A stretch of 64,000 nucleotides of DNA from assembly GCA_023238725.1 (NCBI GenBank), contig CM041546.1, positions 9,659,983 through 9,723,982 of the forward strand, written 5' to 3'. The DNA comes from Scortum barcoo. Its lineage: Eukaryota; Chordata; Actinopteri; Centrarchiformes; Terapontidae. The notes under the pieces were generated by a model that did not search any database, was not told the DNA's origin, and worked only from the letters and a program-made list of their open reading frames with translations. The translations under genes and the position numbers were made by a program. Positions 49,009 through 59,303 of this stretch are shown in pieces (positions within the stretch are counted from its first letter, which is position 1; the number at the start of each line of letters is the position of its first letter).

Positions 49009-49042
49009 TATATATATGTATATATATGTGTATATATATATA
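48974..49042. repeat. AT-rich microsatellite at unit 2/3 junction
   Basis: (AT)n, GAGAGATATATATATG and (TA)n follow AATAAACCG, the right end of unit 2. Confidence 0.95.
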
Positions 49043-50105
49043 ATTTTCAGTTGCTTGCAATATTGTACAGTGTTAGCTTAATCAGTTTTATAAATACCTC
49101 TTGCAAATCCTTTTTCACTATCAGCAGTTTAATGGTTACCAAATCGATTTTCTGCAAACAGGCTTATTGAATATAAAATAATTTCTAACAACTCCCCATT
49201 GTTCTGCTTTCCTGTATCCCACTAAATGACTGTGAAAGAAATCATGTATTCTGATACTCAGCCAAGAGAAGAAACTATACTTCAGTTCAAATATTGTGGC
49301 AAGAAATTTTTATTTCAAAGTGCAAGTCCTTTGGGTTTTTATAAATGTCACCTTAATACTCAGATTAATGTCTACATTTAAGGTTGTAATCATCAGAAAT
49401 GCATCTGACAGCTTACACCTGCTCTGAAAACAATGAAACTTGAGTTTGAGTGTTGTTGTAAACTCATCTTTAAGCAACCCAACAGCTACATCTAGTGGAC
49501 AAGATTTAAATAAACAAAGTAATATTGTGGGCCATACAGATTAAAATATTGTATAACAACAACAAAAGTCAGATGCTATTTTCAACCTGTCTCACAGGAG
49601 CATGACAGTTTAATCAGCTGCAGTGAACAAAAATCTGAAAAACGGAAATGAACAGGACTCAGACTCCCACACAAACCTCACTGTTAAGAATGCACTTTGA
49701 GAAAAAATTAGCAAAACTGGATTAACTCTTTCTCTGAAGGATAAACTGGAGTTTTGATGCATTTTAACTTAATTCAATACTGAAAAGGTTCCTTGTGGGT
49801 TTATTTGTACTCTGGTATGTTGTCAAAAGAACTTATGAGGAGCTTGTTTTAACCCTGTTTACTATGTATCATTTGCACATGGTGAAAACATGTTAATGAC
49901 CATCGAGGACATGCTTATGATTAAAAGCCATTAAGAATAACTGTGTTTGTGATTTTGCTTTGATTTTGTCACTTGGTAAAACAAATATTAAACAAAATAG
50001 TGATCAGATGACTTGTGTGGAAGATCCCTTTTGATTTAAAGCCTGGTGCGCACAAAGCTGAGCAACTAAACACCATGGATGACCCAGAGATGTGGCGGTG
50101 CTTTA

Positions 50106-52034
50106 TCATTTCAAGGCCTTCTTCAATTGTTTATTCTTTGTCCTGTTTTGAAGTTGGTGCCATATGTAAGCCGAGGGCCTAAAAAACAGTTGTCCACAGT
50201 CACATGTAAAGGGCATTCTGCACTCTCTTTTAACTTTACGTTTCCATGTACATCCAGAGAAAGCTCTTTTCCTCAATTTTCCCTTCATGTGTTCAGCTAA
50301 GAGTTTTGCCCCCGTGAAAGTCTCCCCACAGCTGACACAGATATAGCTTATGGTCTCTGCATGCTGAACACAATGCCGCAGGAGGTGCAGCTGGTGCTTA
50401 AAAGCCCGGCCGCAGTGGCAACGGTGCTGGCGGTGCCCCCGGTGGAGGTAGCGGTGGCTGATGATGAGGGAGGGCTGCCGCAGGATGGCGCCACACTGCC
50501 TGCAAGGGTAGGAGGCCTTGGAGCGCCAGCCTGTGTTCATACGCTTCATCAGAGCCACGTCCTGGCTGTCATTCTCAAACATGGCCACGATGGTGGGCAT
50601 TGGCGTGGGTGCATGGTCAAAAGCCGGAGAGCGTGGAGGTGTGCAAGTGGCACCAGGTGCAGAAGGTCGGCTTAAATTCTGGCTGGTTGGCTGACCTCGG
50701 GCACCCTCTTTCCTCAATCTGGCAGCAGGAGGTCTGCCTGGGTTGGAGGAGAAGGTCGAGAGAGAGGAGTGGCTGGATTTCGTGACAGTGGACAGAGGCC
50801 CTGCATAGGTTTGGTCAATGCGGAGCTTTCCATTAACGACCTGGTTGAGCACAGCTGAACTACTGATAGCTGCGTGGGCTGCTGTAGAGCGGGCAACAGG
50901 CGTAACCTTTTTATCAGACAACGCTGATGGATTGGTAATGATGCACACCTTGGTGCTGACCACTGAAGTGTGAACTTTTGTGACATGGTTTAACAGAGTT
51001 TTCTCAGAGGTGAAAAATGATTTGCATATGTTACATGCTTGCGGCATTGACTCTGAACAGAAGAGGACCAAAGGTGATTTGTTTCCTTTGGGACACGGGT
51101 GGTGGCGGTACAAGTTCTCATGAGAGAAAACCTGGCCACAGACTTCACAGGAATACAAAGGCATGTAGTGTTCATTTAGAGACGTCTCAGTCAGGAAGAG
51201 CTCCTTGCACCGCGAACACTGATATTTCACTCTTACGCCACTACAGTGCAGCAAATGGAGCTTCAGTGACCTAAATGGCCCTCTGCCACATGTAGCACAT
51301 ACTGAACTATTAACACTTGGGAGGGGCGCAGGGGTGATTTTGGAAGGCGGAGTATTAGAGGAGTCGCTGGAATAGTCAGTTGAACTTGAGCCGCTGTCCG
51401 TTTCTCGCTCATCAGCAGGTTTAGAGCGCATCTTATCCTCATCATCTGATTCGGAGGTGGCTGAATCGTCCACCCTCTCACAATCACTGTCCAAGTCAAC
51501 GTCTTTATCATCCTCACCCACTATATACTCCACACTGTTTTCAGACGTCTCAGGTCTCTCAGGTTTCATCTCAATTCTCTGTTTAGGTCTCAACTCTGAC
51601 ACCGGGTGACGCTGTGTTGAGTTTGAGCTTTGCTGCGTGATCACTTCATTAGAAAAGTTGTCACTGTTTGGACTCTGGTATATAACCGCTGAAATCAAAG
51701 ATGCGGCTTGTTGAAATGACGCCAAGCCCAAGCAACGCCTCTCCGCATGCTTGTTCAACTCCCACACGTTGCTGAAAGACTGGTGGCAGGTTTTGCAAAT
51801 GGGCGGCAAGTGAGCATTATCCAGATGTGTGGAGAGCGACGTCAGCCGTTGGAAGGTGACATCACAGATGTGGCAGGTGGCTTTGATGCTGTGGCCTCTG
51901 TAGTGCGACATCAAGTTTGTTATGTTGCTGAATTTTTTGCCACATTCCCAACACCTGGCCCCTGGATGTGCATCATCCGCCTGACTTTTTGGGGAGACAC
52001 ACCATTCGTCTTCGCTGCTGGAGTCTTCAGACAT
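50106..52034 (-). CDS. C2H2 zinc-finger protein, copy 3 (promoter-proximal)
   Basis: The predicted 642-aa protein is identical to copy 2 except for one Ser-to-Leu change near base 51723. Start is at 52032-52034. The acceptor TTTGACTTGCAG ends at 52065, so the exon begins at 52064. A matching donor on the minus strand (GTAAGAG after GGACAGAG) lies at 52671-52676, giving a plausible 0.6-kb intron and an untranslated first exon. This is the only copy next to a candidate promoter, so it is the best candidate for the functional gene. It shares the CX1C finger (CHCGRAF) with copy 2. Confidence 0.88.
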   Translation of the reverse strand: MSEDSSSEDEWCVSPKSQADDAHPGARCWECGKKFSNITNLMSHYRGHSIKATCHICDVTFQRLTSLSTHLDNAHLPPICKTCHQSFSNVWELNKHAERRCLGLASFQQAASLISAVIYQSPNSDNFSNEVITQQSSNSTQRHPVSELRPKQRIEMKPERPETSENSVEYIVGEDDKDVDLDSDCERVDDSATSESDDEDKMRSKPADERETDSGSSSTDYSSDSSNTPPSKITPAPLPSVNSSVCATCGRGPFRSLKLHLLHCSGVRVKYQCSRCKELFLTETSLNEHYMPLYSCEVCGQVFSHENLYRHHPCPKGNKSPLVLFCSESMPQACNICKSFFTSEKTLLNHVTKVHTSVVSTKVCIITNPSALSDKKVTPVARSTAAHAAISSSAVLNQVVNGKLRIDQTYAGPLSTVTKSSHSSLSTFSSNPGRPPAARLRKEGARGQPTSQNLSRPSAPGATCTPPRSPAFDHAPTPMPTIVAMFENDSQDVALMKRMNTGWRSKASYPCRQCGAILRQPSLIISHRYLHRGHRQHRCHCGRAFKHQLHLLRHCVQHAETISYICVSCGETFTGAKLLAEHMKGKLRKRAFSGCTWKRKVKRECRMPFTCDCGQLFFRPSAYIWHQLQNRTKNKQLKKALK

Positions 52035-52676
52035 AAGGAGCCGGTCGAAGCAACCTCTGGGCGTCTGCAAGTCAAAGCGAGATGAACTCAATCAAATCCA
52101 TATCCCAGGTTTCATGTATGAAATGCTACTGCGTGCATTGCCTTTAAATTCAAAGACATTCGTGTCCCCCTTAGGATATATCGTAATCACTCTGGTGATG
52201 CCCTGGCTTTTCATTTTGCGACAGCATCAGGTCATTACGTCAATTTTTCCTTTGGGTCATGTCTGAATACCCACAACATCAAACTCCCATCAGTCTCAGC
52301 TGTGTTTAATGCTAATACGCTAAGCTAGAATGGTGAATATAGTAAACCTGAGTAATAAACCGTGTCAGGGCAGAGAGACTGTGTGTGTTCTTGTTTTATA
52401 CCACTGTTATAACATGTCAGCTTGTTACATTTGATGTTTAGATTAAATAAGCAATCTGAAGAAGTCCCGCAAGACTCTGGGAAAGTGTGCCTCCTTCTGT
52501 TTAGAGACTAAATCATGAATGCATGAATCAGAACATAACCAAGAATGATAAGTAATTAAAATAAGCATTAGTGGACGTTCTGGTGTGGTTAGCTTCCCTT
52601 TAAAACAGTCTTGAGAAAGAGTGTGCTTTAAAATATATACTACATTTGCTCCATCAGAGAGACACTGGACTCTTAC

Positions 52677-53010
52677 CTCTGTCCGCAAGTACTGGACCAA
52701 GCGCACAGACCGAAGACGATGCCTCCAAACTAGATCAGTCCAAGTCCAAGTCAGTTATCTTGAGGTGCTTCACATGCAGACAGCTAGCGTTGGCGGTGAC
52801 TTGTACATAATGGCTGGGGAGAAACAGAAGCCTCCATTCAAGGTCTGAGTCCGAAACGCGTCCATCCGTGCTGGCGGCGGTATCACAGACGCGACTCAGG
52901 ACGTTAGAGAGAAGAAAAGCCAGTCAATTTTCACATTTGGAGACGCCGTCATGTTGCTGATGGCGTCCACCCACTGAAGTCCCCCATATCCGTTTAACAC
53001 CGGAAGAGAG
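52677..53010 (-). other. Putative untranslated exon 1 of zinc-finger gene
   Basis: On the minus strand this stretch ends in GGACAGAG|GTAAGAG, a strong donor. It lies 0.6 kb upstream of the acceptor in unit 3. The 5' edge is a guess based on the promoter motifs just beyond it. No transcript evidence is available. Confidence 0.4.
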
Positions 53011-53040
53011 GCGCCTACATCACCCAGAATGCCTCGCTGT
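52998..53040. promoter_or_regulatory. ETS and ZNF143-like promoter motifs
   Basis: CCGGAAG at 53000-53006 matches the ETS core. ACATCACCCAGAATGCCTCGC at about 53017-53037 resembles the ZNF143/THAP11 (SBS) consensus, whose core is CCCAGAATGC. Both are typical of TATA-less promoters and would suit the minus-strand zinc-finger gene, or a bidirectional region shared with smg9. Confidence 0.5.
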
Positions 53041-53815
53041 GCTTTCGCTCAACTGATTTCTGAAAACTTTCTAAAACGCATCCTTGATATACTTTTTATT
53101 TTCTACCTTTTGCTTTTTTAAAGCAAATTATTACAGGCACATCATTTAATTAAATACCAAAAAAATCTGATTAGAATATTAAATACAAATCACACACACA
53201 CACACACATACATGAGCAACGCGTTATACTACTGTTATGCAATACACAGTAATCTTTAACTATACCATTTAAAGAAATCTAACAGCTCTTTATATGATTA
53301 GATGATTAGACAAACAAAAAGCGGGACCTCTTATGTGTTCCGATATTGATCTATATCAAAATAGGTTAAAATGATCGCTGTACTGGCGGAACTACTCACA
53401 TCATCACGATGTTTCACAACGACTTCATTTAAGAGACGAATGGAATGCGTTTGATTGGTAACACAGAGTATGTCAGGCGGGTGGAGTTCCTTCCTGCACG
53501 TTGATATGTGTGAACCGCCTGAACGTCGAGCGGTAGCGGCTAACGGTAATTTACAAAACAAGCGCGCGGGCAGGAGGCTCGTTGCTAACGTTATTTACAT
53601 CCACAGATGAGCGCTTTTAGCTGAACTATTACGATGTCGCTCCCGAATTCCCTTTAACGTCAACCAGAGTAATATTTACGGGGTCGATAGTTGCCAGCAG
53701 GTGTCTAGTTTCGACAATATTTCAGCTTTCTTTATCTCGCCTCCGTCTGGACCGGAATAGCGTTGTTAGCTCGCTCGTCAGCCGGGCAATCGCGGTGAGT
53801 CGGGCCGGCCGAGAC
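53041..53815 (+). promoter_or_regulatory. Spacer, smg9 promoter and 5' UTR
   Basis: AT-rich to about 53.35 kb with a (CA)n run at 53191-53210, then CpG-rich from about 53.5 kb up to the smg9 start. The transcription start site cannot be located by eye. Confidence 0.45.
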
Positions 53816-56800
53816 ATGTCGGAGTCCGGCCACAGTCAGCCCGGGATGTACGGCCAGGGGCGGAGGAGGAGGAGACGCCGAGGAGACAGAGATGTCGGAG
53901 CTCCGGGCCAAAATCTCTCCGGTCCTAGTCGGGATCGAGAATACCAACCGAGGGAACGGAGGGTAATAAAAACACCCAGTCACGCTGAGACAGTCTGTGT
54001 TGTCTTTGATTGCTGGGTTAACTGTACTGAAGACTCACTTTCACTTTCAGGATGGGAGCGAGGATCCTCCAGGACCACTCATTCAGAAGACCCCCATCAT
54101 TCTTGCAAAACCCCCCGGGGAAAGGGTGCGTTGACTCTTTATGGATATTACTGAACAGAAGTGATAATACACAAAATAATAATGAGATTAGAACAGTTGT
54201 TTATGTAGAGCTTTGCTTGCAGAATAGGCAGATTGACCTCAAAGTAAGAATATACGATTATGTGACTGCAGTATGTGAAATCAAACATCATATTATTGAA
54301 TTTGCAATCCCAATTACTCCAAATAATTCGGCAGGAGCTTTTGTCCAAGGCGATGTGACAACTCGTGATCTATTGACATGTGCAGTTGCTGGATCCTTTT
54401 CAAGGGATATCACTGAACACTAATCATCTATACAGTAATAATGAAAATTAAATATTTGTTTAGATAGAGCTTTGCTTGCAGGATAGCCAGACTGACCACA
54501 AAGTAAGAATACACAATAGTGTGACTGAAGTATATGAAATCAAACATTATATTTATTCATTTAAGAACAAATATTGCCTGCAATTCCATTTCCATTAAAT
54601 AATCTGGTAGGAGCTTTTGTCCCACAGCTCATGTGATTTATTGACCTGTGCTGTTGTTTGAACCCTTTCAAGGCTAAGCCATCACAGAGTGCATCTGTCA
54701 GTGGAGCGCCAGTCATGGAGAAGCCCATCATGCTGATGAAAGCCAGGGATGATGGAGGGAAGCCGGGGACTCCTCCGGAAGCGGCAGCTCAGCCCTCTGC
54801 TTCGGGGCCCTCCAAGATGGAGAAGGAGGGGCAGCGACCCACACAGCCTGTATATCAGATCCAAAACAGAGGAATGGGGGCTTCTGCATCGAGCAGCGCT
54901 GTGGACCGTAAGTTACTGTAGATTTCACAAAGTGTTATAGTGATGTTAAGACATACTCTACTTGGATGCTTCCATTAAACTACAGTTAAGTAACTTATTT
55001 AAAAACTACTTTTAGTCATATTTGCTATTTGGAGGCAAGGTGGAAGGCATCATAGACAGAGAGGAAGGGAGCTGGAATGTATGCTCATTTTAAATTTCAA
55101 AATAAGAGCACTTTCTCCTAATCTCACTGACTGGCACTTTAAAGTCAAATTACATATGCAGAGAAAAGAGGGATAAAAGTTTAATCTTGTTTTATATGAT
55201 CTCCAGCCATGGTTGGTCAGTCTAAACTCCTGCCGCCAGAAAAGATGAAGCACAGCATCAAGCTTGTGGATGATCAGATGAACTGGTGTGACAGTGCCAT
55301 GGAGGTAACTTAATTCATTCTCTATTTAGTTGATTGTGGAGTCATTGTATTTAAGGATTTGGTAATGTTTTAAACAGACTAAACTGTAAGGAAGTTCTGT
55401 TGTGATGTGTTGCAGTATCTGAGAGACCAGACAGATATGTTGGTGGTGGGAGTCATTGGCCTGCAGGGAACAGGGAAATCTACAATAATGTCGCTGTTAT
55501 CTGCCAACACTCCTGAGGAAGATCAAAGGTAAGTTCTGGTGCTAACACCAATAAGAAGCTCAAGTTTGTAAACTTTTTGGTTATGTGTGGATGATATATT
55601 AAATTTCTTTATTAAGAAAACCATGACAAAATGTAACTTACTACTCATCGAAAATCCAAGTTGAAAAGAGAAGAACAAGAAGTTAAAAGATGCTGATGGT
55701 GGAGAGGCTTTTTTTAATGACAGAAAGTAGTTAAATGTAGAGGAAATGCTACTGTGTTTAAATATAACATAACACAATACAAATTACATTAGTTTTGCTC
55801 TAAGTGCTATCAGCAGGGTATCAGTCAAACATATATAGATATAAGTAGAAATGCATAGCCAACTATGAACTAAGAGACCTTTTATGCTTCTTGTTACATG
55901 TCAGTTAGCCTCCTAGTGGCACTTTGTGCTAAGCCACATGTTTCCACAAGCCACATGTTTACACATATTAAAGCATTCTTACATATTCAGTGATGCACAT
56001 AATCCTTGATACAACCAGCAACATAACGTTTGTCCCAAACCTATCCATCAAACTCACTAAAGCAGACAAACTAAATGAGCCAGTATATGAGTTAATGAGT
56101 CAAAGTAGCTGATTGGCTCCTGACATGTTTGTTGACATGCCATCCAATGAAACTGAGTGGCTGCTGTGCCTGAATTCTAATTAGGCTTACAGTGCATATA
56201 GTGCAGTAATGACCAACCTGTACTCCTATAGGAAAACACAAAGGAGCTAAATGCTCTGACCAGCACCACACCTGTTATTATAGATCAGTATAGAAAGGAA
56301 AATAGTTTTTGGGTTTAATACATGATCAGTTCAGTGTACTGTCAGCCCCAACTTTTATCTCTGCTCATTTTGTATTCATATTGCTCTACTGGAATAGAAA
56401 GAGTGCTGCAAAAGTGGCTCATGCTGACCTGTTTAATATGAAGATAACACAAAAGATAACAGAAATTGACACATTTACATATATGGTTACTCCTCTCATC
56501 ATAAGTTTGTATTTCAAAGCTGGGCTCAAAAAGTACTCTTTCTGAACACGTGGGGGCGATATGAACCCACATGTCTCTGTAGAGTGCATTGATGCGCGAT
56601 AGCTACTGTCCTCTCTTCCCTCTTTAATTCATGTAATCATTCTTTTTTGGAAAATCAAGAAAATGTGTGTTTGCACAGGGGTTATGTGTTCAGAGCCCAG
56701 ACCCAAGAAATCAAGGAAAGAGGAGGAAACCAGAGCACAGGCATTGATTTCTTCATCACACAGGAGCGAGTCATTTTCTTGGATACACAAGTAAGAACAA

Positions 56801-59303
56801 AGTATTTGCAGATACAGTGACAGCAGTATTTTTCAATTTGCTGTCAGAATGTAAATTAGTAAATAAGCTAAAAAAGTAAAACGCGTTATTTTTTTCTTCA
56901 GCCAATGCTCAGCCCCTCTATTCTCGACCACCTCATTAACAACGACAGGAAGTTGCCTCCAGAGTACAACCTCCCTCACACGTATGTGGAGATGCAGGTC
57001 AGTGGCAGGCCTGCAGATGGCAGAAAAGCTGTTAGCGAGGATCACTGACGCCTCACTTCAAAGGACCTTTTTCTGTTACTTATTGTTTAAGGTGACTTGT
57101 AACCATGTCATCAGTGACCTTATTGTGTAATCTGTCAACAGTCTCTTCAGATTGCCGCCTTCCTGTTCACAGTGTGCCATGTGGTCATTGTGGTTCAAGA
57201 CTGGTTCACAGACTTAAATCTTTACAGGTAGGCAGTTAATCATCTGCAAGAGGTCTGTGTTCTGCTTTCTGCCCAGGCTCATAGAATAAAAGAGAAGCTC
57301 TTAGGAAGGCGATAACCTGAAAGGTGCCTCCGCCCTCAGGAATCCTGAGCATTCCTTCTTGTATCTTGAGAGGATATTTGTCCTCTGCTTTTTCATAAGC
57401 TCAGTAATGTTATTCTTTGAGTTGGTTCTTGTACTCCACAGGTCCAGGCAAAGCCTTTTGAAAAATGACCAGCTATGCTAACATGCACAGTCATCCATCT
57501 ACACCACTATCTGTTCAGGGTACCCACATGAGCACCACATAATAATGAATCATCTGATTAACTCCAGCCTCATGGTTAATTTTTTTTCATGTTCTTAGCT
57601 AGAGCTGTCTATATTGTTGTCAAAAGAGATTTTTTACTAACTTGACACTGGCCTGGAAAATATAAAAATGTATTAACACCAACATTAGGTAGGGCTCACC
57701 TCATAATAACTCACTAGATCAAGTTCCCAGATACTGGAAAGCTGGCAGTTAAAAAAGGAAGTTTTTTGTCATGTTTGTGGGTAGGTTTCTTCAGACTGCA
57801 GAGATGCTGAAACCTTCAACTCCGTCTGCAAGTCACGACAGCACTGGGTCTTCAGGGAGTGATGACGGAGCAGAGTACTATCCTCACATAGGTGACCTTT
57901 TAATGCAGAAACACTTCTCACACACCAACCAAGGTTCAATGAACCTAAAACGAAAGTGTCTGTTCTTTGAATTCCCATCCAGTGTTCCTCCAGAATAAGG
58001 CCAGACGGGCTGATTTTTGCCCAAGGAATCTGAAGAACATGCATATGGTGGTGGACAAATTAATGGCCCACTCTCATCTCAAATACAAAGGTTCAAAGAA
58101 TAATTCCCTTCACACATAAATATACTCTGTCACAACTGATATTGAAAATGATATATGCTAATGGTTTGGATGTGCCACACCTGCTTTCATCCCATTCATA
58201 GGTACATTGTCCATGCTGGACTGCAATATCTTCCCTGGCTTGGGGCAAGACTTTCTGGCAACTGAAGTCAACATGTTTCTGCTTCCTGTGCAGGAAAATG
58301 ATGGGGAGGATAATCTGACTAAAGCAGGTTATAGATGATTAATGTTCGCGTAAACCTTCAGCTGTCATCTTGTTTGTTCTCAGAGGATGTAAATGGATCT
58401 TTTCCCCATTTTCAGGGTCAGGAACATACCCGCTCTTCTCGCTGCTCCCGGGTTACAGAGGACACCCTGCCTTCTCCACCATGGTTTCAAAACTCCGTAG
58501 CCAAATACTCGCCATGCCGCGCTGTCAGCTGTCACACACCATCCTCACTGAGAAGAACTGGTAAACATCACTTTCTTCTCTGCCCATTTTCCATTTATTT
58601 CCACTGAGGGTAGGAAAGATAGTTTCCTATTCCTTTTTTGTGGCATTGTTGCCTTGACTTAACAGGTGACAGTGAAGAGAAAGACTTTACAGGAAACGAG
58701 GCGATGGGGCGCTGTAAAAATGTTTGTGGCATTCATGTGCCATTTGCTCACCAGGATGTTCCTCATAACCCAGTTCCCTTCTTAGTTCCACTAAACTAAA
58801 GCATCTTAATGGTAGTGCCCTGCCTTTGGCCCTAATTTTGACTTGCAGACACACAATGCTACACACTTCTTTTTATTCTCAGATCTGTACTATGTACAAA
58901 TTCTGTACAGTATACTATATATTTAAAATCTCTCCTCTACATGCTAAATGTAAATAAAAATGCCAGATCTGAATATCAATCAAAGGGAAGGCAGTTAAGT
59001 ACAAGGCTTTTTTTTTTTTTTTTTTTTAATAACATTAATTATTATATAAAGGTTTCAGGTTTTGGCAGTCTTTGGCGGTCTTTACTGACTACAGTGCTAT
59101 TTCATGACCACCAACCACAGACCTTTGTTTCCTGTTTGCCTTTCTGCACCAGTTAAATGCAAAATATCAATCATCATTAATACTGTTTTTAATAATGAAT
59201 TTGTGATTTGTGGTGTTTTTACAGGTTTCACTACGCAGCTCGTATCTGGGATGGGGTGAAAAAGTCCTCGGCCCTCTCCGAATACAGCCGCCTGCTCTGC
59301 TAG
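53816..59303 (+). CDS. smg9: SMG9 nonsense-mediated mRNA decay factor
   Basis: SMG9 forms the SMG1C complex with SMG8 and the kinase SMG1 and restrains SMG1, which phosphorylates UPF1 in nonsense-mediated decay. Thirteen coding exons are 53816-53962, 54051-54125, 54673-54907, 55207-55304, 55416-55528, 56679-56790, 56902-56997, 57142-57227, 57785-57891, 57983-58090, 58202-58327, 58416-58560 and 59225-59303. All junctions are in phase, giving 508 aa (human 520). The N-terminus is basic and disordered (GRRRRRRRGDRD). The G-like NTPase domain has a P-loop GLQGTGKS at about 200-207, then FLDTQPMLSPSILDHL and HVVIVVQDWFTDLNLYRFL. The C-terminus is FHYAARIWDGVKKSSALSEYSRLLC. No frame break is present. 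The 3' UTR has AATAAA at about 59717. Confidence 0.97.
54143..54672 (+). repeat. Diverged ~265-bp tandem duplication in smg9 intron 2
   Basis: Copy A (54143-54404) and copy B (54405-54672) align end to end. Both begin GGATAT(T/C)ACTGAACA, share GATAGAGCTTTGCTTGCAG-like and GGTAGGAGCTTTTGTCC-like blocks, and end in CCTTTTCAAG or CCCTTTCAAG. The end of copy B is the true acceptor of exon 3 (AG at 54671-54672), so copy A carries a duplicate acceptor at 54403-54404. Confidence 0.8.
55529..56678 (+). other. smg9 intron 5
   Basis: 1.15 kb of non-coding sequence. No gene or recognised transposon. Confidence 0.5.
57228..57784 (+). other. smg9 intron 8
   Basis: Non-coding; no recognised element. Confidence 0.5.
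58561..59224 (+). other. smg9 intron 12
   Basis: It contains a T homopolymer at about 59009-59027 and ordinary AT-rich intron sequence. Confidence 0.5.

Larger units (their letters stand above)
48974..52362. repeat. Tandem array unit 3 (~3.39 kb)
   Basis: This is the last unit. Its right end AATAAACCG (to about 52362) is followed by unique sequence (TGTCAGGGCAG) rather than another microsatellite, so it marks the original right edge of the duplicated block. Confidence 0.95.

Noticed and set aside
42165..52362. Possibility that the array is a CRISPR, satellite or rDNA-type repeat
   Set aside because: Units are 3.4 kb and carry a protein-coding gene; only three copies exist and there are no short spaced repeats.
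54052..54423. 123-codon plus-strand frame across smg9 exon 2 and intron 2
   Set aside because: It reads exon 2 in the wrong phase and runs into the duplicated intron; the spliced smg9 frame explains exon 2 fully.
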